Assembly: GCA_002633025.1 (NCBI GenBank)
Contig: NMRB01000917.1
Coordinates: 59,964 to 123,963 of the forward strand
Direction: 5' to 3'
Source of the DNA: Notospermus geniculatus
Taxonomy: Eukaryota; Nemertea; Pilidiophora; Heteronemertea; Lineidae
DNA: 64,000 nucleotides
Under the pieces are notes generated by a model, which was not told the origin of the DNA, did no database searches, and was given only the letters and a program-made list of their open reading frames with translations. Position 1 is the stretch's first letter. Every line of letters starts with the position of its first letter. The translations under genes and the position numbers were made by a program. Shown here one piece after another: positions 58,840-64,000 of the stretch.

Positions 58840-59780
58840 GTACATGTGCAGTCATTGACATTAGTTTATCTACACCTACTACCTTGAATATTTCAAATAC
58901 TACTAGGCCAATTTTAACACGGTTTGTACCGCATGAAAGTATATAACCTTGGTCATATTTCTGCATCAAACTTTTGGAAATTTGGAAATATCATAATTAC
59001 GTAATACCTCATTAGAAAACCCCCTAAAAATCAACATTTTCATTATGGAATTTTTTTGTGACTTTTGTTACAGGGTTGATGGAGTGAAAGTTTCTAAGGA
59101 TTTTGAGCTCTGTTTCGTCAAAATATCTTGAGTGGTTGCTGAGATATTTGAGATTATCAAAATTTCGATATTTTGAGAATTTCCAATTTTTCAAAACATT
59201 TTGATATTAGTAGACAGAGCTCACCTAGAAACGTAGGAGAATGGAGTTTTGGAACTTTCAGCGTAAACTGGTTGGAAGTAACAGCTGTCTTAAGTAAAAG
59301 AGTTTAGCATATCAACATTTTGATATTCTGAAAATATGAATATCTCGGCCCAGTTAAAGCAAAAAGTTCCAAAATTTTGTAAGCCCATATTGTGAGGTTA
59401 GCTTTAACTAATGACATCAAAATTTCCTGAAAAACACGAAAATCTCAAACTATCAAAATTTTGATAATCTCAAATATCTCAGCAACCACTTGAGATATTT
59501 TGATGAAACAAAGCCCAAAATCCTTAGAAAGTTCCATTCTATCAAAACTGCACCAACATTTTTAAAAAATTCCATAATAAAAATGTTGATATTTAGGGGG
59601 GGGGGTTCTAATGAGCTATTACATAATTATGATATTTCCAAATTTCCAACATTTTGATGCAGAAATATGACCAAGGTTATATACTTTCATGTGGTACAAA
59701 CCGTGTTAAAATTGGCGCAGTAGTATTTGAAATATTCAAGGTAGTAGGTGTAGATAAACTAATGTCAATGAATGTACATG
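58840..59780. repeat. ~940-bp palindrome
   Basis: Outer arms share TTGACATTAGTTTATCTACA and TACTAGGCCAATTTTAACAC; inner arms share ACTTGAGATATTTTGA-type sequence. Related to the palindromes at 53340 and 56100. Confidence 0.8.
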
Positions 59781-59782
59781 TA

Positions 59783-60817
59783 CACCCTTAGTCAAAAGTA
59801 AATAGACAGCTACTAAATTCAATATTTCTTTTAATATTAATGAAACGCATTTTTTCTTTTTATACTGAGTCATAACAACTGCTTCGGCACCTCTTTCCAC
59901 CGAAATGACCCAGGTATACAGTTTAGTGACTTTTTGATGAAAGATTGAAATTTTGTCAAAAAATGAGTTTTTTTATCATCGCCTTCGCAAAATCGAGAAC
60001 CTGGGCATTTTACAGCTCTACTGTTTCCAGACACAATGATATTTTGAAATAAAGAATTGAAGCTTCTGCAACCGAGTTATTGATGGTTTCTTACAGGCAA
60101 TTTTAGGGTTTTCCAGTTGCCAGTCTGACACCACATTCATAACCAACCAGTTGTGACGCGGCAAGTTCAGGGTCACGAATAATAATCGCTATTCATACTA
60201 GTTCACCGAGCCTTTGGAATTTCAATAAGACATAATGTGAATAACAATAAGGCATAAGTGGGCCCGGGATGACGTTCCGAGCTATACGCGATTACCGCAG
60301 ACACCTAACCACAAAGCATGTTTGCCCGTTCAAAACTAAACTATAGTGCACAATACAATCAATAATAATGATGCAACGCAATCACTGTGGTTTGCCCCGA
60401 GCGTGTGCTTTGTGACGGAGAACTGCTGAATATTCAACACTTGGTCGGTATGAAATACCGAAGAGCACGTGGAAGATCGAACTTGGCTAACCGAACAAAA
60501 TCACTGCAAAAGACCCTCTGTAACTTTGTTCCCCCTACAGATCCATGGGATCCGAAAGCTAGATTCTACTCAGAAACAAATGTGCTTCAAGATGGCATAG
60601 GTGCGATCACCAACAAATCCCTAATAAAAAATCACTTTTTTTGATGAAAATTCAAACTTTCACCAAAAAATCAGTTCAAAGGACAGCAAGATAATTTTGG
60701 TGTAAGAAGGTGCCAAAGCAATTGTTATCAATGGAAATAAAAAGAAAAATTGTGCCTCGCTGCTGTATTAGGAAATATTGAATTTAGTAGCTGTCTATTT
60801 ACTTTTGACTAAGGGTG
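59783..60817. mobile_element. Tc1/mariner-like non-autonomous element, TA duplication
   Basis: 1035 bp with ends CACCCTTAGTCAAAAGTAAA (inverted arms of about 45 bases), flanked by TA at 59781-59782 and 60818-60819. The GTCAAAAGT motif recalls Tc1-type termini. The longest open frame inside does not resemble a transposase. Confidence 0.85.
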
Positions 60818-60909
60818 TACATGTAGCTCCAGTGTGCGGCAGGCTATAAGGAGAAGAGGGAGAAGACGTGAGTACCATAGTTCTACGTACATGTAGCAGA
60901 AGACTAATC

Positions 60910-61437
60910 TTTGTCACTTTTAACAATCGTGTGAAATATACGACAGATATCACAGTATACGACAGTATACGACATCACAATATACGACAGATATCACAGT
61001 CTTTTCTAGAGTTTCAGATTGTAAAGTTCCACTTGAAAAAGACCCCGGTTGGGGTCGAAAATTCGTGAATTCTGGAGATTGACTTCTTGCTTATTATTAT
61101 TAATGCCCAAAGACAGTTTATGAAACGATTACTAAACTACCGGTAATTGCTGCGTCCTCATGATATACATGTATGTATTAACAAGCTGACAACAGTAGGC
61201 CTACATAATCAACTACGTCAGTTGCTTGGAGCAAGTCAACCAGCACATGCACGGTGGTGCGTTCGAACGATCCAGGTGTACCGTGTTACCATTTCACTAA
61301 AAAATCAGTGATCCAGCAGTTAGTTTGGAAACCAGCGGCAAATCGTACTTGCGAGAGATATCCAAAGGCACGTTTCTTTTTTCCCATAAAGTTCCTGTTC
61401 TTGGATGGCCAGAATTTCGTCCTTACCTAACGCATTA
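60910..61437 (+). repeat. Second copy of the GPCR 5' flank, no gene following
   Basis: Matches 49600-49990 with insertions, including a fragment of the 27511-28371 element at 60998-61090 and TATACGACA repeats. Beyond 61437 no receptor start codon or coding sequence is found, so this unit lost its gene. Confidence 0.8.
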
Positions 61438-61863
61438 ATCATCGCAGATGTTGGAAACTCACACAATCAAGATTTCAATTCGTGAGAATTCCGAACTGAT
61501 GCTGCAGAGACTGCACCTGGATTGTAAACTCCAACATGAATTCTGACTGCTGACTCCGAGACAACTCTTGTAGATTAAAAAATTTTCATATGTGCATCAT
61601 TGATTCGACTGAGAGTGGAAGGTCGATTTATCTTTCCTGTAACACACTTTCGTATTAAATCAAGAGGAACAACGACGGTGTTCGATCACATGGCGTAGGC
61701 CTTCATTTCGTCCTTAAAGGGACTCTAGAGGGAACTCAAGGATACCACGGATATTCGTCAGTTCAATATCTCAATCATAGGTGGCAGGCCGCAATAATAG
61801 TTTATCAATTTGTCGATAGATGGCCCGAGTATGAAAGTATCAGTACGCATGCGCACGTACAAG

Positions 61864-63197
61864 GCAGAATCGCGGGAAATTCTATAAATAGCTCTGGGGA
61901 ACACATGATCACGTCAGACATGGAATTCCGAGCGTTAAAAATAGACACAGGTTAATGAGGGGCTCAGAAAAGGTCAATCCCAGCCAATCTCTTAACATTA
62001 CATAATATCAATTTATTGGGAAGTGTGCTTGTGCTGGCGATTTAGCGATGTTTATAATAAGGAATTAAACCTTGTCATTGCATGGTTGAATGGAAATGTT
62101 GATGTAATTCGACCGTTGTGGTGTTTTTTATGTGCGTCTGAACGGAGGGTATTCATGTCTACCATGTATACTGAGCACTACGTGTGTGATGTTGAATCCA
62201 CGAAATTTGTACGGCGTTAGGTCTGCATGGACTGGGCATGGTACGGTGCAAACGATGCCGTTCTATGGTGTTGCTCAAATTCCCGCCAATGAACACCCCT
62301 CCGAAACCGATGTCCCAAATTCAGCCCTTCAAGAAAACAAAAAGTCCATGAAAAAACAAAGCTTTATCATCAAGTTTTCCCCGAGAACTCGGTTAATGAA
62401 GTGTACAGTGCTTTCTGATTCGACGGGCGCTACACATCTTCAAATGCACAAATCTGACCGAGCTTTTTATATTTCCAGTTAGTCCATTTCTCCTCAAACC
62501 CCTGACTACATTCCTGTGTAATCTATTTAGCACTCAGGGGGATATTCATAAAACGCTTCTAAGCCCAGTTGACAACTAAATTGGGCTGTAGTTGGCCACA
62601 ATGCATATCATATCATCCCCTACAGAACCTATGACCTTTGTGTCCCCAAAGTAAACGCTCAGCCCATTGAAACTGCATGACATCTTGCGGTTTTTGTGGT
62701 TTGGCCGGCCGTCTCCCCACATTCGTCTAGTTCACAACTATTTTTTTCTAGTTGGCAACTAGTTAGCCGGGTTCCTAGTGCCGTTTTATGAATAGAAAAT
62801 TAGATGTCAACTAACAAGAAGGCAACCAGTGAGTTAGAAGCCAATTATCCCCTAGATACCAACTATTTTAGCAGCCTTTTATGAATATGGCCCACTCAGA
62901 ATTTCATATTCGTTAGACTTTCCCTATGCTCGAAGCACTGAGAAAAGTCAGCTTTCCTTTGGCTCAAGTCCCACCCCAACTGTGCGAACCACTGCGTACA
63001 ATAAACGTCTGAGTATTGTGTGGTACATGTAATAGGATAATTATTCCAAATCTAATTGCATAATAGTAGTTTGTTCCGCCAGACCATGGAGCTTTTCTAT
63101 GAGGTGTATCTATTTTTAACGCTCGGAATTCCATGGCTGACGTGACATCATCATGGGTTCCCCAGAGTTATTTATAGAATTTCCCGCGATTCTGCTC
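61864..63197. mobile_element. 1.33-kb element with ~82-bp inverted ends
   Basis: Arms at 61864-61945 and about 63105-63197 share CGCGGGAAATTCTATAAATA and GGAATTCCGAGCGTTAAAAA. The interior contains another palindromic element at about 62537-62893. No recognised gene; open frames at 62023-62482 lack family features. Confidence 0.75.
62537..62893. mobile_element. GGG(G/C)ATATTCATAAAA-type palindromic element
   Basis: Ends GGGGGATATTCATAAAACG and TTTTATGAATATGGCCCA, with AGTTGGCAACTAGTT and GTTGACAACTA blocks repeated inside. Same terminus type as 48128-48526. Confidence 0.65.
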
Positions 63198-63289
63198 TGG
63201 ACCTCTTGACCAGTGGCGCCGGCTGGCTGAAGGGAAATGGTACTCATAGTAGCCTAATAGCCGGTTCCCTCTACCCTACCCGAAATTTT

Positions 63290-63665
63290 TTGCGATCCGA
63301 TCATCATTGAGAATTGATCCTCTGGTGATGATCTGATGCGCGTTATTTGGAACGATCCACTGATCAGCAAAAGATATGACCCCTGGATACATCATCCTGT
63401 GATCAGTTTTATGTGACGATCCATCACTGATCGCAGGATTATGATCTGGTCATCGACCCTGCGATCAGTGATGGATCGTTCCAAATAACGTGCATCAGAT
63501 CACCACCAGAGGATCAATTCTTGATGATGATCTAGAAATCCTCTGATCACTGCTGGATAAATGTGGTACCGATCCGTAAGCGATCATGTGATCACGTTGG
63601 GATGAGTAGAGGATAATGATACTGAAGTGATCCATTGATGATCCGGAAGCGATCCTCCCATGACC
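63290..63665. repeat. GATC-rich palindromic region
   Basis: 22 GATC words in about 370 bases. Long inverted arms, for example GTTATTTGGAACGATCCA at 63339 and its complement near 63470-63490. No coding function. The pattern is low-complexity TGATC/GATCC repetition around a palindrome. Confidence 0.8.
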
Positions 63666-64000
63666 TTGGGACCATATCTCAGCACTACATCATATACATG
63701 CATGCATTCTATTGTTGACCAACTGTTGCCCACTTCGTTGTGCGCCAAGAACCTCAATGCCAAAAGCTGTGATGGTCAGTCATCATCATCTGGGCATCTT
63801 CATGATTCATTCTTTGCCATGAACTGTGATTAAATGTACCGGGTAGCACATGTAAGGACTGGCTTAGGCCTTCTCTTCATGCAGTTTTGATAAATAATAT
63901 GCATGGACAACTGCACAGCACACATTTTCTCGTTTTTCATCTCATTCACTGTCATCCAGTGTCCTCACACTCACTCCACACTACACAACAAGGGCCTGGT
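63666..64000. other. Window end, nothing recognised
   Basis: No gene, repeat or structural element was recognised in the last ~335 bases. Confidence 0.4.

Larger units (their letters stand above)
58722..60845. mobile_element. Outer MITE-like element with nested insertions
   Basis: Ends AGCCTACCGCACACTGGAGC and AGCCTGCCGCACACTGGAGC (inverted). It lies in spacer sequence that is uninterrupted at about 48628, giving an empty-site comparison. Inside: TGCTGAGCAAAC hairpins, the 58840-59780 palindrome and a Tc1-like element. Confidence 0.8.

Noticed and set aside
60387-60644. Transposase remnant in the Tc1-like element
   Set aside because: The 85-residue frame shows no DDE or helix-turn-helix features.

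Overview
The window is eukaryotic nuclear DNA: genes have GT-AG introns, there are polyadenylation signals, and the interspersed repeats are of metazoan type. The best anchor is a 10-exon coiled-coil gene clearly orthologous to CCDC39, a motile-cilia protein. Together with very frequent AGGCCTAC words, dense palindromic MITEs, a BEL/Pao retroelement and a single-exon FMRFamide-receptor-like GPCR with decayed relatives, this suggests a marine invertebrate, most likely a deuterostome (echinoderm, hemichordate or lancelet type). The species cannot be fixed from sequence alone. A 382-base N gap and two isolated N calls show a draft assembly.

Layout. 1-4257 (minus): 5' ten exons of CCDC39, with forkhead-type sites in its promoter and first intron. 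4.5-7.4 kb: no gene seen. 8064-9581 (plus): a four-exon gene for a small secreted eight-cysteine protein with a Lys/Ala-rich tail. Its 5' half is duplicated at 34.5-36.9 kb, and its upstream flank a third time at 31.1 kb. 9.8-15.3 kb: dispersed repeats and MITEs. 15.3-23.0 kb: a DNA-transposon module, with a frameshifted DDE transposase (plus) facing an intact six-exon SAP-SWIM-YqaJ nuclease gene (minus). The module is bracketed by two 253-bp direct repeats that differ at one position. 23-29 kb: intergenic, with inverted-repeat elements, a CRE-like cluster and a decayed AT-rich coding remnant. 29-37 kb: a dense nest of palindromic MITEs inserted into each other and into the duplicated gene. 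37-38.4 kb: diffuse repeats. 38.4-44.4 kb (minus): a BEL/Pao retroelement with a clean 3' LTR and an in-frame tandem duplication of its integrase core; its 5' end is lost in the gap. 44.8-48 kb: little recognisable. 48-61.4 kb: a decaying tandem GPCR array with one intact gene (50099-51139), several 3' or internal fragments and a second copy of the 5' flank, overlaid by a 2.2-kb direct duplication, large palindromes, a tRNA-derived SINE and a Tc1-like element. 61.5-64 kb: inverted-repeat elements and a GATC-rich palindrome.

Cellular genes (CCDC39, the secreted protein, the GPCR) are independent single genes, not an operon. The part that may work as a system is the transposon module: transposase plus a SAP-SWIM-YqaJ nuclease, convergently arranged around a palindrome. 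DDE transposase plus YqaJ nuclease recalls the ISL2EU class of eukaryotic transposons (from memory, not checked by search). The near-identical flanking direct repeats are unlike a normal cut-and-paste footprint and are the most unusual structural feature here.
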